A DNA stretch of 64,000 nt from Hymenopellis radicata (GCA_015501595.1 JADNRX010000063.1:62001-126000), one strand, 5' to 3'. Positions 1 to 12,423 are shown, numbered from the stretch's first letter. A program made the numbers and translations. The notes: generated by a model not told the origin, from the letters alone.

Positions 1-1317
1 TCTGCATGTTGATAAGAAGGGGCTCGATTCATGGGAACGGTGGTCATTATCGAGGACAAGGTTCGACCAGCACGAGCCTGGTTGGACGTCTCCGTTGCGC
101 CTGGTGTATCAGTACCATAACGCGCTGATGTATCTCTCGCGGCTAGAAGATCGAGCATATGCGTAACTCTGTCCTGCCATTCATTGGACGGACTGGATTA
201 AAACAAATCATACGCGAGCAAAGATTAGTATTTCCGAGATGAGCCTGAGCAAAGTGAAAAACGTACTGTGTAGAGGCAAGTTCGACCTTGTCGTCGGACT
301 TGTTGCTAGAAAGATCCGCTGTGAGATGCCGAGTCTTTGACGATCCAGACGCTTTTTCTTCGTTGCCCTTTCGTCCTTTCACACCATATGGAGAGTTGTC
401 TACTCGACTAATGATCTCCCTCGCTAACGGATCCTGTGATGTAAAAGGTTAGACACGGCTATTAGAGGACTTGGGCGGCAGAAAGCACTGCGAAGAAAAG
501 AGGTCATAGGAACCGGAGAAATGGGGTAAGAAGAAACGCTTTGTATGCAGAGTGATGTAAACTTAGTCACCGATGAACCAGATAGCACACATGAGGTGCT
601 CGGAAAACACAACGGAGAATGATGCGCCGACACCCCGAAAATGCCGAACAACAGCAGCAAAAAAACGCATAACGTACCTGGGCAAGGTCTTGGAGAAGGG
701 TCTGTGCTCTTTGGTCCGCGGATGAAATCATGATTCCCAGAAGCGCCTCCGTCTGATGTAAACGCGCTTCAATGGCGTCAATGTACCCCTTCGGCGGCCC
801 CCTCTTGCGCGAGGGCCCCAGAAACGTGCACGCTACGGAAAGCCGTCAGCCCGGAGTTGTGATGGCGAGATATGCAGGGCCATCATGGCGAGTCCCAAAA
901 AAGGCATGAAAGAAGCCTTTTCCGGGACATCAGATGGGAGACGCGGACGCGAGCGAGGCGCACGAACGGGGAGAAATGGAGCGCCACTCACGAGTACCGA
1001 GCATAACGCAGCTCCTGCACGGCTCGTCCGGCGACGCCCGCTCGCACTTGCACTTTGATTTGCGACATTGGTCGCAGGCTGGAAACATACATTGTTCCGT
1101 GAATCAACTTATTGTTCCGCTGGCTCAGTGGCTGGGTGTGCGCACCTTTGCTGCTCCGCCGCCGGATGGGCTTGTCCCCGCCGCCTGAGAGCGAGCCTAG
1201 TCCGCTACCGCCGCCCATGGACGGCAGATCCATGAGCTCTCCGACCTCGTCGTAGTCATCATTGAACGACATGGCGTGTTCGAGATCAATGTTGTTGTAC
1301 TTTGCGTGTGCGTCCAT
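1..1317 (-). CDS. Zn(II)2Cys6 transcription factor, 5' part (runs off left edge)
   Basis: Nuclear sequence-specific transcription regulator. The zinc cluster is built by splicing: the exon at 992-1078 gives CDQCRKSKCKCE, then eight residues later CRSC, and the sixth cysteine is the first codon pair of the next exon (678-832), giving spacing C-x2-C-x6-C-x8-C-x2-C-x6-C. It is preceded by a basic KPIRRRSSK stretch and followed by CTFLGPSRKRGPPKGYI and a helix IEARLHQTEALLGIM, the linker and dimerisation helix usual in this agaricomycete family. Further exons are 267-433 and 1-192. The start MDAHAKYNN at 1317 is the first Met of a frame that stays open upstream to a stop at 1497; a second open stretch with Met at 1628 lies in another frame, so the true N-terminus may include it through an intron or a frame break. 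The C-terminal regulatory domain is outside the window. Targets unknown. Confidence 0.85.
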
Positions 1318-1629
1318 CTTGCCGCGGGGCGACCACGAGCTGCTGATGGGCGGAATGAGTCCGTACGCGACCGACGGCGTGTCCTGGCCAAAGCGATAGA
1401 CAGCGGGGGCGGCTCTGACGGGTGCCGGGAGGACGACTGCGAGGCTGGCGATGGGTGAGGGCCCAAGTCGAACCGAAAGGATTGGGCAGAGGTTTTAGAT
1501 GCCGGTAATAAATCCGGTGATGGGGAGGATTCTGTCTTCACGGGGACCTGCAAAGGCAAAACAGAACCGGAATGGTCAGGACGATCTTCAACAAAGTAGG
1601 ACGGGTCCGCGCCGAGAAAGACACTCATC

Positions 1630-3046
1630 CCTAGCCAAGCGCGAACACTTGGGCGGGGAGTGCGTGTGGCGGGGGAACGGATGTCGACGTCGAGAAGCAG
1701 AAAGGACTTACAGAGCGTCGGACGAAGCCATAAATTCGAAACCTGAATTTCGCAGATCGATTGAAAGGGATCTCCATTTCGTTTAGGAAAAAAATATCAT
1801 AAAAAACATACGAAAACTATGATGAAATTCCAAATTCAAAACGAATTGCCTTCCGCTTTAGGCGACGGCGCGGCTGGTCGCACCCACAAATAGCTTTTCC
1901 TTTTCTGGTTCTACCGACTCCCTCTCCGACCCACTTGGATCCCCAACCAGTCACGATTTCGGGCGTATCCTCGCACGCAACGCGTGAGCGAGTCCTCTTT
2001 CCTCGGAGTCGTCCCGCGACCGTCTGCCTGATCGCAAACGAATTACAAAGCCTTCCTTTCCACGTTTCTAGCACGCTGTTCATACGCGTCCTCCTCTGAA
2101 ATTTTACTGAGGCTGACAGACCCTATCTTCCCGAAAGCCTTTTACTCTCTCTTCATCGCGATTTTCGCCTCCGGACTTGAAGAAACAATGACCTTGGGCT
2201 TGCACCTCCACTTCTGTGCTCTGTTCTCTATTCTCGACTGCCCACAACAACGAACTTTGTAAATTTTCTCTCGGAAGTTGGTCGATCCAGGAACCTGCAA
2301 ATCGATGATATTAGACGTCATTCCGTTCCTATCGACGACGTATAAATCGGGTTCTTCCCTGATGGTCTTCAGTGTTATTCCTGGGCTCTCCTGTTCGAGA
2401 ACCCCGCGGCTGCAGGAGGCTGCCTTACGCGATGCAACTCGGTACGTACGTGGAAAAGAACGCGAATCCGGAGCTAAACCGTGGTTCACAACTCCGTCAC
2501 ATTGCATCATCATCCCGAATGCCGATCAAAAAGCCTCCGTCCGCTGTTGTTTAATCCCACTCGGCACGTAGGAGGCAGCTCCCCAAGCAATGTCAGAGGC
2601 CCGCCGCGCGTGATGTTGAGCCCGCCGCGATGCGAATCGTCGCATGTCCTCCTTCCGACTGTGGTAGAATATGTACATAAAACGCGGTACGGTACAACTC
2701 TGGTACAACTGTGACCCAAAGTCATCAATCACTCATGTGTTCACCTGTCTGACCCTAATGAGTTTACCTCTTCTCTTGGACCGAGAGGCGGACTGTCGGC
2801 CGCCTCCGCAGAACTTTGGAGGTCGCTATAGCATCGCGATCGATTCCATGCTGCTCAACAGCCGCGATGTCGATCCCGGAATACCTAAACACCGTGCTAA
2901 GATGATTCGCATTGACTGACTGTTCGCTTGGCAGACATGAACAACGAGCATACAACTAAAATAACAAATACCAGGATATAGATACTGAGAAAGAATAAGA
3001 CACAATAAGAACAAGTGATGTAAGTAGGTCAAGCACAAATATGGTG
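1630..3046. other. Intergenic region between two minus-strand genes
   Basis: About 1.4 kb holding the promoter and 5' leader of the Zn2Cys6 gene and the 3' flank of the Sds3-type gene. Open frames of 60-123 codons exist on both strands, but none has a recognisable domain, convincing splice structure or codon pattern. I see no repeat or RNA gene. Confidence 0.5.
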
Positions 3047-6000
3047 CTATGAACCATCAACTAGCTGCGGTACGCGAGGAGGAAGACCCATTCTCGGAGG
3101 CGGGGAGGAAAGCATGCGGTCCTTCTCCCTGATTTCATTCATTCTCATCCCATTCTTAGGATCCACAGGCGGCCGACCATCTAGCGGCGGCAACAATTTC
3201 TTTGGAGGAGGCAGGTCATCTCGATACCGGTTCGGCGATGTGGGAGGCGGTAATGTTCTTGTTTGCGGAGACACTGACAGCGGATTTGGAAGAGGGGACG
3301 CGACGAACTCGATGAAGGCGGTGGATACCTGTGGCCCGGTGACTCGCGATACCCATCGGGAACACTCCAAGACGCTCGCGGTGAATTTGTGCGATGGGGT
3401 GGCGCACCCATAGCAAATGGAACAGCTGCTGGACGGTCTCGCTCGTCAGGCAGTGACATCGGCCGACGCTGAGGCGGCTCATCTCCCTTCCACACAGATG
3501 ACTTGGGAGCGGAAAGATTTATGATCTCTGCATTTGGGCGGCTATGCGGTCGCTCATATTCCCGAGCGGCTCGAGGACTCAAGGATGGACCTGCAGAAGA
3601 CGGCCCCATTCCCGTATGATGATGATGAACGACGTGATGATGATGTGGGCGATGGTGATGGTGAGCATGAACTGGATTTCCATGTGAGTGAGAAGAATGC
3701 CTATGCATCATCTGCTGTTGCTGCTGCTGCGCCATGAGACTTTCGTCGCGTTCACGGTCACGATCAAGTTGTCGGTAATGTTCACGTTCACGTTCACGTC
3801 GGTCGTATTCCTTGTCTCGAGCATCTCTGGCCTCACGTTCCCGATGATCACGTTCTCTGTGTTCGCGTTCTCTTCGCTCGTCCTCCTGCCGACTATCAGT
3901 GATCCAGTCAGCCGATGGTCCTTTTGAAGGGCCTCCCAAATTGAACATGGGCATCCCCATTCCAGCACCCATCCACTGACCGGTGCCTTTACCGGCGAAA
4001 GTACTTGGTGCGGGTGACATCGATGACCTACGGACGATCCCGGGCCGTGAAACCCTGGGGGTGGCGGTTGAGTAGTCGATCCGTAGTGTGAGTGCGGCCC
4101 TGCTATGTCTGGATCCATAGGCGCAAACGGTGAGGGTCCATGGATGCTGTTGCCTGGAGGATTGTGTATCGAGAAGGATTCGATGGCGGTCCCGGGTGAT
4201 GATGGTGGTGACCGCGACCTCCGGCTGAATGGTTGTTGCTGTTGAATGGGAAAGGTGGGACGGATGAAGGACCGGCTTGAAGGCCTGGTGGCGGAGGTGG
4301 AGGTACGTGGTGCGCATACCCTGGAGAGGTGGCATCCTATCTCGAGGTGGAAAATTGTCCGGAGGAAACGAGTCATACATCGGCCCACCCATCGGCAAAC
4401 CATTCAAGTGAGAACCTGACGGCATGCGGGGCTCGTATGCTGGACGGCGAAGGGAATATAGGAATTCTAAATCACTATTGACCTCGGAATTGGAGAGAGT
4501 GGACAGTTCAGGGTAAACATTGCGTGACGGCACGTCCGTGAGCTTTCTGCGTTTGCTTGGGCGATCGGAGAAGGGGAAGGAATCGGCAATCTCTCGCAGA
4601 GTTGGTGCAGGAGGCACGTCCACTGGAGGATGCGGTATCCTCCGAACTACGCATAGGAATAAGGATAAGGTTATGTATGAGGAAACCAATAAGACAGACC
4701 TGGTTGCGGGCGCTCAACAGCTCTACGTTCTCGTTCTAATTTCCTCTTCTTTCGGTTGTTCTCGGCAATCATGTCGGTTTGGAGTTGATCACGCTCATGC
4801 TGACAGTCGGTGTTAGAGGATACCGAAGCGCAAACGCGTCGAGATACATACCTGCCACCAACTCCATGTGCCATCTTCATTTACGCGTCGTTTCTTTTGT
4901 ATCGTTGCAATTTCCAATTCACGTTTACGCGACGCGAGCTCTATACGCTTGTCGCGCCTTTGAGAGAGCTCTTTCTGATAGTGCAGGAGTTCGGGATGCG
5001 TCCCTGAATGCGCGAATTAAGTACGAAAAAAAAGTCTGAAAGTGAATAAATCACGCACCGTCAATAATAAGACTCTCTTCCCAAGCCAATTGCTCCATTC
5101 GCTCGACATAGAGTGTCTCTCGAAGACGGCCAAATTTGAACTCGATCGACGCAAGTACATCTAGCGCCTCTGCACGGTGGGCAGGAAGCAACTCGGACTC
5201 CATCTCATTGGCCATATCATCGTCGGGGGTCACGTCGGCGTCGACCTCCATGTCTTGATCGGGCTCCATTTCCACTTGGATACGCATCTGGGTTTCTGTT
5301 TTCCTCTGCCTTTGCCTCGTCGGCGCTTGGGAGGCGGGGCCTCTTCCTCGACGGCTAATTCGTCAATTTCCTCTTCCTCTTCCTCCTCCTCGTTGTCGAT
5401 TGGACGTTCAATAGTGGGTGCGGAAGCAAGTAGAGATGTTGTCGCCGGTGTCTTTGGTACTGGAGCAGGAGACGGAGACCTGGATGAGGCTGGTGTCTGT
5501 GAGCGCGACGAGGCTACAGATGAGGATGGCGACGCGGGGTCAACAACCGCTGAGCCTGCCATAATGGATGATGCCGAAGCAGCCGCGACAATGGGAGCGA
5601 CGGCTGCAGCAAGAGGCGCGGTAACGTCGACGTCCTCGTCGGCATCGTCGTCGACGGCAGCCTTGGGATCGTCGTCATCGTCATCGTCCTCCTCTTCTTC
5701 CTCTTCCTTGGCTTGTTCATCCTCAGACTCGGTGTCGTTGTCATCGGGATCGACACCCGGCTCGGCAGGCTCGTCGTCGGAGGCTTCATCGTCGTCGCTG
5801 TTCACGAGCTCGTCGTCAGCTGCAGGCTTTGCGGCTGAGGACTCTGTCTCTGTAGCGGCCTCTGCCATAGCCAATAGGCCTGCAAGTGCCAAAGCGGGCG
5901 GCACGTCCACACCAGTCGGCGCCATGTCGCGGGCAGCGGCAGAGTCGGGAGACTGGCGGGCAGATGGTGGTGGTAAAGAAATAGAATGATCGAGCTCATC

Positions 6001-6435
6001 ATCCGCCACGATGGGCAAAAGTGGCTGCTCAGCGTGGGCGCCATCGACGAGCTCGTCCTCGCCCTCCTCCTCTTCCATAGCTGTCGGGGCACCATTGCGC
6101 TCTTCCTCCTCTTCCTCTTCTGCAGCACTGGTCGTTCGGTTTCCAGTATCGGCCCATCCCCACATTCTGGGTGGTACCAAACTGCTGCGTTTGCGTGCTC
6201 GACGCGAAGCACCGCCTCGACGGTTGCCTGAATTGTTTCTGCCTCGTTTACCGCCACGGCTTGAACCGGAAGCGTGCGGCTGGTCGTCCTGCTCGTCCTC
6301 CGTCAACTCTGAAAGCTCTGAATCACCATCCAGCCCTGCACTGTTGGGCTCGGCTTTCGAGACAGTGTCTGGAGGCGGAGATGGCGACGGAGACGGGGAG
6401 CTCAGCGAGTCCAGCGACGTAGAGGAGCCCGGCAT
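3047..6435 (-). CDS. Sds3-type subunit of Rpd3-like histone deacetylase complex
   Basis: Predicted nuclear corepressor subunit. The diagnostic part spans 5265-4690: ALDVLASIEFKFGRLRETLY, then after an intron THPELLHYQKELSQRRDKRI and a long charged coiled coil, as in Sds3/Dep1/BRMS1 family proteins that scaffold the Rpd3L/Sin3 deacetylase. The first exon (6435 to about 5290) is very acidic, with runs of Glu and Asp, a SELSELTEDE motif and a PPPKRRRGKGRGK nuclear localisation signal. The C-terminal half is low-complexity: an Arg/Glu-rich stretch, a Gln run and a His-rich segment near 3600-3660. Start chosen at MPGSSTSLDS; a Met 21 codons upstream (6498) is possible. The frame changes near 5290, 4307, 4190, 4040 and 3305, each without a good intron, so one continuous translation is not possible here; the stop at 3047 is taken from the frame that keeps a sensible Pro-rich tail. 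Confidence 0.8.
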
Positions 6436-6861
6436 GACGGACGACGACGGTGAAAACGAGGAACAAATGGAACTGTGTGGCTCGTGCGCGAGAACCAAGA
6501 TTAGGTTTGCTCAGTAATCTTATCTATTTTTTCCCACGCAAAAAATACAGCAGCACGTTTCACACTCAGCTACGCTCAAGCCACTCCAACATTCTATATA
6601 GTCTGTTTTGGGGTTCTTTTCACACATACAGTAAGGTTCTGTCCACAACATTCCTACGAATCACCGAGAGAAAACATGAAAATATACTTCCGAGGACTTG
6701 TCATTTCTCCAATACAGAATTCACAAATCGTGGTATGGGTGGCCGAGTAGCGCAGTGTTGAACATCTCATATGTGAAACATGATGGTGGTAAGGTTGAGG
6801 TGACAGTCAACCAATGTAAAAGAGCCAAGTTGTCTGCTGCATCTGTTCGGGCAAAGGTACA

Positions 6862-7615
6862 TCATCCAACGTTGAACTCGGTAGCCTTGCGCTTCTTGAT
6901 CGCCTTTTGCGGGCTCTGGAGAATGGAAGGCGCTTTCTGAAGATGGCAAGAAAGATAACAGATGCACTTTGTTAACAACATGCAGATTGATGAACTGATA
7001 GTCCATTCTTGGAAGTGATATATGTCCAGTATACGTCAGACAAAAAGGACAAGGTGAACGGACAGACATACACGGCAAGTTACCGTCATTAAGATGAGAG
7101 CACTCGAGATCGTAAAAGGACATCTCGACATTACAAAGCTGGCCTGGCCAGCTCAATCTTGGGGGTTAGCGGATGCTTTTTAGCCTGTACCTAGAGATTC
7201 AATCATTCAAACGAACGACAGATAGATATAGGCAATCACATACCTCAAGCCTGACATGAACCTCATCATGAAAGGCATGGGCAGTGGAGACGGCATGGCT
7301 AGCTGGGACATGCCAGTACGCGGTATGGTATATGAAGTGTAGGCCTTGCCGGATGACGGAGTCCTCGTGAATTCAACACCAACAGTATCCGGAGCGCTTC
7401 CAATTTGAACGCGCCATCGCATCGGGACCACAATTAACGACACGGTCAGACTTCAATACTTGACCTCGATAGGCTGGCCTCTGAAGAGGATTGTCAGATC
7501 GGAGAGAGAGTCGCGACGAGAGCAGAGTGTTGTCTGCTTGCTTGCGAGGATGATGGCCCAGGGATGAATTTAGTGTCTGTAGAGTAACAAGCATGGAGAG
7601 CGGTGTCGGCGTCAA
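6862..7615 (-). pseudogene. Unrecognised minus-strand gene or relic, frame broken
   Basis: No family recognised. There are suggestive pieces: a 60-80 codon stretch around 7443-7240 ending with a good donor (gtatgtg at about 7244) and an acceptor about 50 bp on, and an apparent last exon near 6934-6862 reading KAPSILQSPQKAIKKRKATE before a stop, preceded by an acceptor cttcag. These pieces are not in one frame and cannot be joined without at least two frame breaks. It lies upstream of the 3' end of the isocitrate dehydrogenase gene and could be a small gene damaged by the same single-base losses seen elsewhere, or chance. Confidence 0.22.
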
Positions 7616-7780
7616 CGCAGATGATGACTAGAAGGGCGGGATGCAGGGCGCAAGACCCCGAGAGCAGATCCGACCGGCGAGTCGTTTCTTTTTCGGTCGA
7701 GTCTCAAAAGGCTGGTCGAGCATCACATTCGCGCAAGAGCAAAGATTTAATAATGATTGGTATACAAGACGGTCTTACAT

Positions 7781-9484
7781 CTAAGCCTGACGCTTCGCAA
7801 TCTTCTCGTTGAGCTTCACCTGCAAATGTCACCATCAGCATCGGCAAGATCACAAAAGAACCTCAAACGCACAATAACAGCATCCATATAAACATTCGTT
7901 ATCACCCAGTGTTCCCGCTTCATCTCCGCCCCATGGAGAGCCAAAGCCAAGTCCTTGGTCATAATGCCGTCCTTGTCGATTACCTCAACACAAGCCGCCT
8001 CCACATCAATGCACCATTGTCGAAGAGCATCATTCCCATCAAGCTTCGCACGGTGAATCAATCCCCTGGTCCAAGCAAAGATTGAAGCCACCGGGTTGGT
8101 CGAAGTCTCTTTACCCTTCTGGTGCTCGCGGTAGTGCCGGGTTACAGTTCCTACATCGAATTTTTTGAATGACCGACAACACATCATCAGAGCTTAAAAC
8201 GACTTACCATGGGCAGCTTCACTCTCGATGACATCTCCGTCGGGCGTGATAAGCTCGCTGGTCATCATACCCAAACTGCCGAAGCCTTGAGCCAGAATGT
8301 CGCTCTGAACGTCTCCATCGTAGTTCTTGCAAGCCCAAACGAATCCGCCAGAAGACTTGATAGCCTGCGCGACCATATCGTCGATAAGTCGATGCTCGTA
8401 GTAGATACCGGCGCTCTTGAACAGGTCCTCGTAGTCCGACTCGTAAATCTCCTGGAAGATATCCTTGAAGCGTCCATCATACTTCTTCAGAATAGTGTTC
8501 TTAGTCGACATGAACAAGGTCATCTTCTTCGCTAACGCCATCTTGAACGAAGAGTGCGCGAAGCCAGAGATCGACTATAGACCGCATCAGAAATTACAAC
8601 AAATTCCAGCAATAATTGACCTACATCATCCGTGTTGTACATGCTCAGCGCGACGCCCTTGCCCTTAAAGTCATAAACATTGAGCGCCGTTGCCTCTGAC
8701 CCATCCGTGGGCGTGTATACAAGCTGCAGTTTACCCGGCCCAGGCGCGACAAAGTCCGTAGCGCGATACTGGTCGCCAAAAGCGTGTCGCCCAATAACAA
8801 TGGGCTTCACCCAGCCAGGAATAGGCTTCGGGATTTTCTCAAGGATTATAGGTTCACGGAACACGGTTCCGCCGAGGATGTTCCTGATCTAAAGTAGACA
8901 GACATCAGGCGATGGTGGACGAGGCGAAGGATTGGACGAACAGTGCCGTTAGGGCTCTTCCACATTTCCTTCAAGTTGAACTCTTTCACGCGAGCCTCGT
9001 CGGGGGTGATAGTCGCGCATTTAATTCCGACCTTGTATTGTTGGATAGCCTTTGCAGCCTCGACGGTCACTTGGTCGTTCGTCTAGTATTCGAACGAGTC
9101 AGCCAACGACCCAATTCCTCATCAAAAAAGCGCGCACAGCGTCCCGGTGTTCCAATCCCAGATCGTAGTACTTGATGTCCAGTGAAAGATACGGCAGAAT
9201 GAGCTAAGACGAGTGAGAACCATGCAGGGTAAACAAGTGTCAAGGGGCCACACGCACTTCTTCCTTGATTTTCTTCCAGATGATCCTCGTCATCTCGTCG
9301 CCGTCGAGCTCAACGACGGGGCCCTTGACTGCAATTTTGTTCATGGCCGTATCTGTGGGCGGAAAAAAATTAGAACCATAGGAGCTTGTTAAACTCGAAA
9401 CTGACTCGTCGCCATGAGACGTCGCCCCAGGCGATGCGAATAGCTGCATGACAGCAGGCGGGTGCTGCGAGTCGGCCAAATCAT
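7781..9484 (-). CDS. IDP1: NADP-dependent isocitrate dehydrogenase, mitochondrial leader
   Basis: Oxidative decarboxylation of isocitrate to 2-oxoglutarate with NADP. Recognised from [20 protein letters not shown] at the N-terminus, the substrate loop [20 protein letters not shown], the block [16 protein letters not shown] and the C-terminal region with [40 protein letters not shown] and [13 protein letters not shown]. At least six short introns; the last joins YMDAVI to [12 protein letters not shown] and the stop at 7781. The start at 9484 gives [20 protein letters not shown] followed by RRLMATNTAMNKI: Arg-rich, no acidic residue, a typical mitochondrial presequence. A second in-frame Met at 9415 (MATNTAMNKI) would give a cytosolic form. 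Exon 1 is 9406-9484. The residues of the substrate and metal sites that I can read are present. Confidence 0.93.
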
Positions 9485-9935
9485 GGCGGTAAGAGTCAGA
9501 GGGCGGAAATGAGGCCAAGTTCTACTGGAAGGTTGCCTGAAAGTATACCCGATGACTGTTCGGGTATGTCGCAGACGCTTTCACGACGAGTTTGTGGGAG
9601 GTGAACAGGAACAAGCTTTGATAGTCACAACTGCTTTACGGATATAGAGCATGGGAGACAAGGTCACCGGTTCACTTTCGCATGCCCAGACTTGTCTACG
9701 AAAGTGGTTCCATCTGATATATGCTTCCACGGAGGTCGTACAACATTTAATTTACAACAGCCTACTTGCGCGTACATGAAAGCAGTATAGACGGAGATAG
9801 AATGTAAGAATTGCATGCCTGGACCCATCGTCAGCCTAGCCTTTAGCAAGCTTTCCACCCAGACGGGGACCCGACCGCATAACCATGACGCAGGTTGTGT
9901 ATCAGTCAGATGGTATCTGACATCACCGAACGTGC

Positions 9936-11269
9936 TTAGGAAGACGGCCGCTGCAGGACAAACCTCTCACAAACATACGTCTCCCCAGCCACGACCTGGA
10001 ACGGTTTCCACACCCACACCTGACACCCTACTGCAAACAAGGTCGGATTTCGTACAGGAGTCATTGGCGGATTGGGATGAGACGCGAATGACAACAGCAA
10101 AGTAACCAGTTTTGGTGGAGAGGATGATAACGGAAACCTATGACTATCAAACGTCAGGTTCTGGCAAAGCGCAATGCCTGCGTGGACGCTGAACTGGATG
10201 GCGAAGGAATATGTGTTATCTCCGCAATTTGGAACCGTATTTCAGGTTTCATCCTCGATAGCGAGAGATTTCTCAGCTCAGATTCCCATAGAACAAGAGA
10301 TGTCCGTGATTGAGAAAGGACTGTAGCAGCAGTTGAAGCGAAGCCGTTTCTAGGTGGTGTTAGTTGGACTCCAAAGACTAGAACGTGATGAAACTAACCG
10401 TATATACTTGGATCCGCTTTTCTGAGGACTTTGCTCAAGACCTCTAGTCTGCTCGAGATCTTGGGGATGGTTCGCATATTGGTCCCGCAAAAATACGCTC
10501 GCCACCTCTGATGATCCGGCCTCTGTCGATAGGTCTGTCGCGATAGCTACTCGAGTTGTGCTTATGGTGCGGAGACGCTTTGGTGGTGAATGCGGCGTGA
10601 CATGAGGCACCGGAACAGGTTTGAGCTTCGTAGGTGTGGCGGTCGGTGCAGCAAGAACCGGAGGAGGTAGGCGTTTGAGTTTTAGAGTAGAAGCCGATTT
10701 GAGTTTGACTGACGGCTTGGTAGGTCGTGTATCTGAAGACTGAGTTGGAGGGTCAAGTGGAAAGGGAGCAGGAAGTCTAGATTGAGCAGGTGTAATTGGA
10801 GGAAAGATTGGCGGACCGCGAGGTTTGGGCCTGGAGGATGATGGTGGTTTAGAAGGTGTAGATGGTTCGCCAAATTTGGCGGGGATTGGTGTAGATGGGA
10901 ATAGAGGTGGAGCCAAATGTTTAGGCTTGGATGACGATGGTGGTTTGTCCGACGAGAAAGTCGACTCGGAGAACGCGGGTGGCCGGAGGTTTACTGTCGC
11001 CTTGGATGCCTTTGATTCATTCTGCCGTCCTTTGGAGACGGGCTTGTGAGCACTGCGGACCAAGTCATTGTCCAGATATATATCGGGCGGCTTGATAAAT
11101 TTAGCCTTCGACGCCGGTTTGGATGGGGTCGTCATAGCAGGGCCATGTAGAAGCTCGTCGTCCAGAACGGCAAAACCTGACGGTTTGGTCGCCTTGGAGT
11201 TGTGGTTTTCGCGAAGCCATCAGCGCCTGACAACAGACGGCGACGTTTTGCAGGTGGCACGTCGTCCAT
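9936..11269 (-). CDS. Uncharacterised basidiomycete protein with conserved C-terminal domain
   Basis: Function unknown. Starts MDDVPPAKRRRLLSG (nuclear-type basic cluster), then a long Pro/Ser/Lys-rich disordered middle with repeats such as KPPSSSRPKPRGPPIFPP. After an intron at about 10386-10340 a folded domain follows: KYIRNGFASTAATVLSQSRT, SLVLWESEL, then, in a shifted frame, LVTLLLSFASHPNPPMTPVR and VGCQVWVWKPFQVV with a final cysteine-containing strand CERFVLQ before the stop at 9936. The arrangement (helix, LW.E, small beta domain ending in VWKP) recurs in my memory of agaricomycete hypothetical proteins, but I cannot name a function. Two frame breaks are needed, near 11180 and 10175. 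It is divergently transcribed from NOP10, whose start lies 164 bp away, so the two share a promoter. Confidence 0.6.
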
Positions 11270-11433
11270 AGAGCTGTGTATTTGTTTAGCAGGATTGGTA
11301 GACAACGACAAAACAGACTGTTCACCAGCGTCGCGTCCTCGGCAGGTGATGGCGTAAAGGCAAGGGTGATCGGAGTTTGCCGATCATCAATTTTTTGATT
11401 CAAACAACCATCTGCATTTCAGCTTAGCCCAAG

Positions 11434-11725
11434 ATGCACTTGATGTACACTTTAGACGAGAATGGCAACAGAGTTTACACTCTGAAGGTATGTCAACAGT
11501 CGTTCGAGTCAACCTTTCTAACATGTTCTGTAGAAAGTGAACGATGCAGGCAAAATAACAAAGTCTGCCCATCCTGGTATCTAGTCCGCCGCCCATGCCC
11601 CCCATCGCCGCTAACAGGTGCCTACAGCTCGCTTTTCTCCCGACGACAAGTTCTCTCGACACCGTGTCACTATCAAAAAGCGCTACAATGTCCTGTTGAC
11701 GCAGCTACCCGCCAAACCCATGTAA
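11434..11725 (+). CDS. NOP10: H/ACA snoRNP subunit NOP10
   Basis: Small structural subunit of the H/ACA ribonucleoprotein that guides pseudouridylation of rRNA and snRNA and takes part in rRNA processing and telomerase; nucleolar. Three exons, 11434-11487, 11534-11576 and 11628-11725, give exactly 64 residues: [64 protein letters not shown]. This is the normal length and the conserved [19 protein letters not shown] core is complete; fungal and animal members lack the archaeal zinc-binding cysteines, as here. Introns are 46 and 51 bp with canonical gtatg/gtatc donors. No frame problem. Confidence 0.97.
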
Positions 11726-12423
11726 TCTGCGTCGGATGATATTGCGGCAGATGTAGAAGTCTTAGGCATCCCCGACCGGCCTTCCGCGTACATGGTTATG
11801 TTGTGCCAGCGGTTGTACCATTAGGGAAGTGATGTATAAAATTATCGCGGTTGACTTGGGACCGTTATGTTACCAAAACCTTCGAACTGGCCAATTGTTC
11901 TCCGTGTGCACGGATTGTGCCGTCATCTCCATCGCCAGTTCTCCCAACACGTCGACTCTGAGGACTGCTCCGTCAATGTGCCGATTTCATTTATTGCTAC
12001 TGAATTTCCGATAGGCCCGCGCAGTTCAGATCCACAAGCTGTCGGTACTTTGGCGCTGCCCTCTTTGGTCCGACCGAAATCATTGTGGCAAATTAGCTCT
12101 CCTGATTCCTCGGATTGGATGTGGGGTTTCCTGTTCCTAACCCTGCGCGTTGTCCTCCCCTCTCGAAGGTGCGTCACACGAGCTAAGCAAGGACGGTCAG
12201 TCAATCTACTACTTCCATCGGAAGGGATTGAGACCATTTGGCAGGGTGAACGCATGGATGATATTCAGGTGTTACGCCCCCTCTTACGCGTCTTCCATCA
12301 AACAGGTTGAGAAGCGCGTGTTCTTGCTCCTGAAAAAGTCACTGGATCAACTCCATCACTGCTCCTAGATGATATAAAGGTCCACCCATACCCTTGACAC
12401 ATTTATCCATCCCTCCTTCCACC
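11726..12423. other. Intergenic region upstream of GH47 gene
   Basis: About 700 bp. Open frames of up to 147 codons on both strands have no recognisable domain. A TATA-like motif (gatgatataaagg, about 12369-12381) sits about 45-55 bp before the GH47 start and probably marks its promoter. Confidence 0.5.

Noticed and set aside
5285..5350. A 65 bp intron (gtcgag...cccag) to explain the Sds3 frame change
   Set aside because: It would use a poor donor and delete the PPPKRRRGKGRGK nuclear signal, which looks coding; a lost or gained base in the aaaa run is simpler, though not proven.
5177..5989. 270-codon plus-strand Ser-rich open frame
   Set aside because: It is the antisense of the acidic Glu/Asp runs of the Sds3 gene (gag/gac codons read as ctc/gtc, tcc/tcg) and has no independent support.
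6735..6775. tRNA-like text ggtggccgagtagcgcagtg
   Set aside because: Resembles an A box, but no B box (gttcga) or acceptor-stem pairing follows within 100 bp on either strand.
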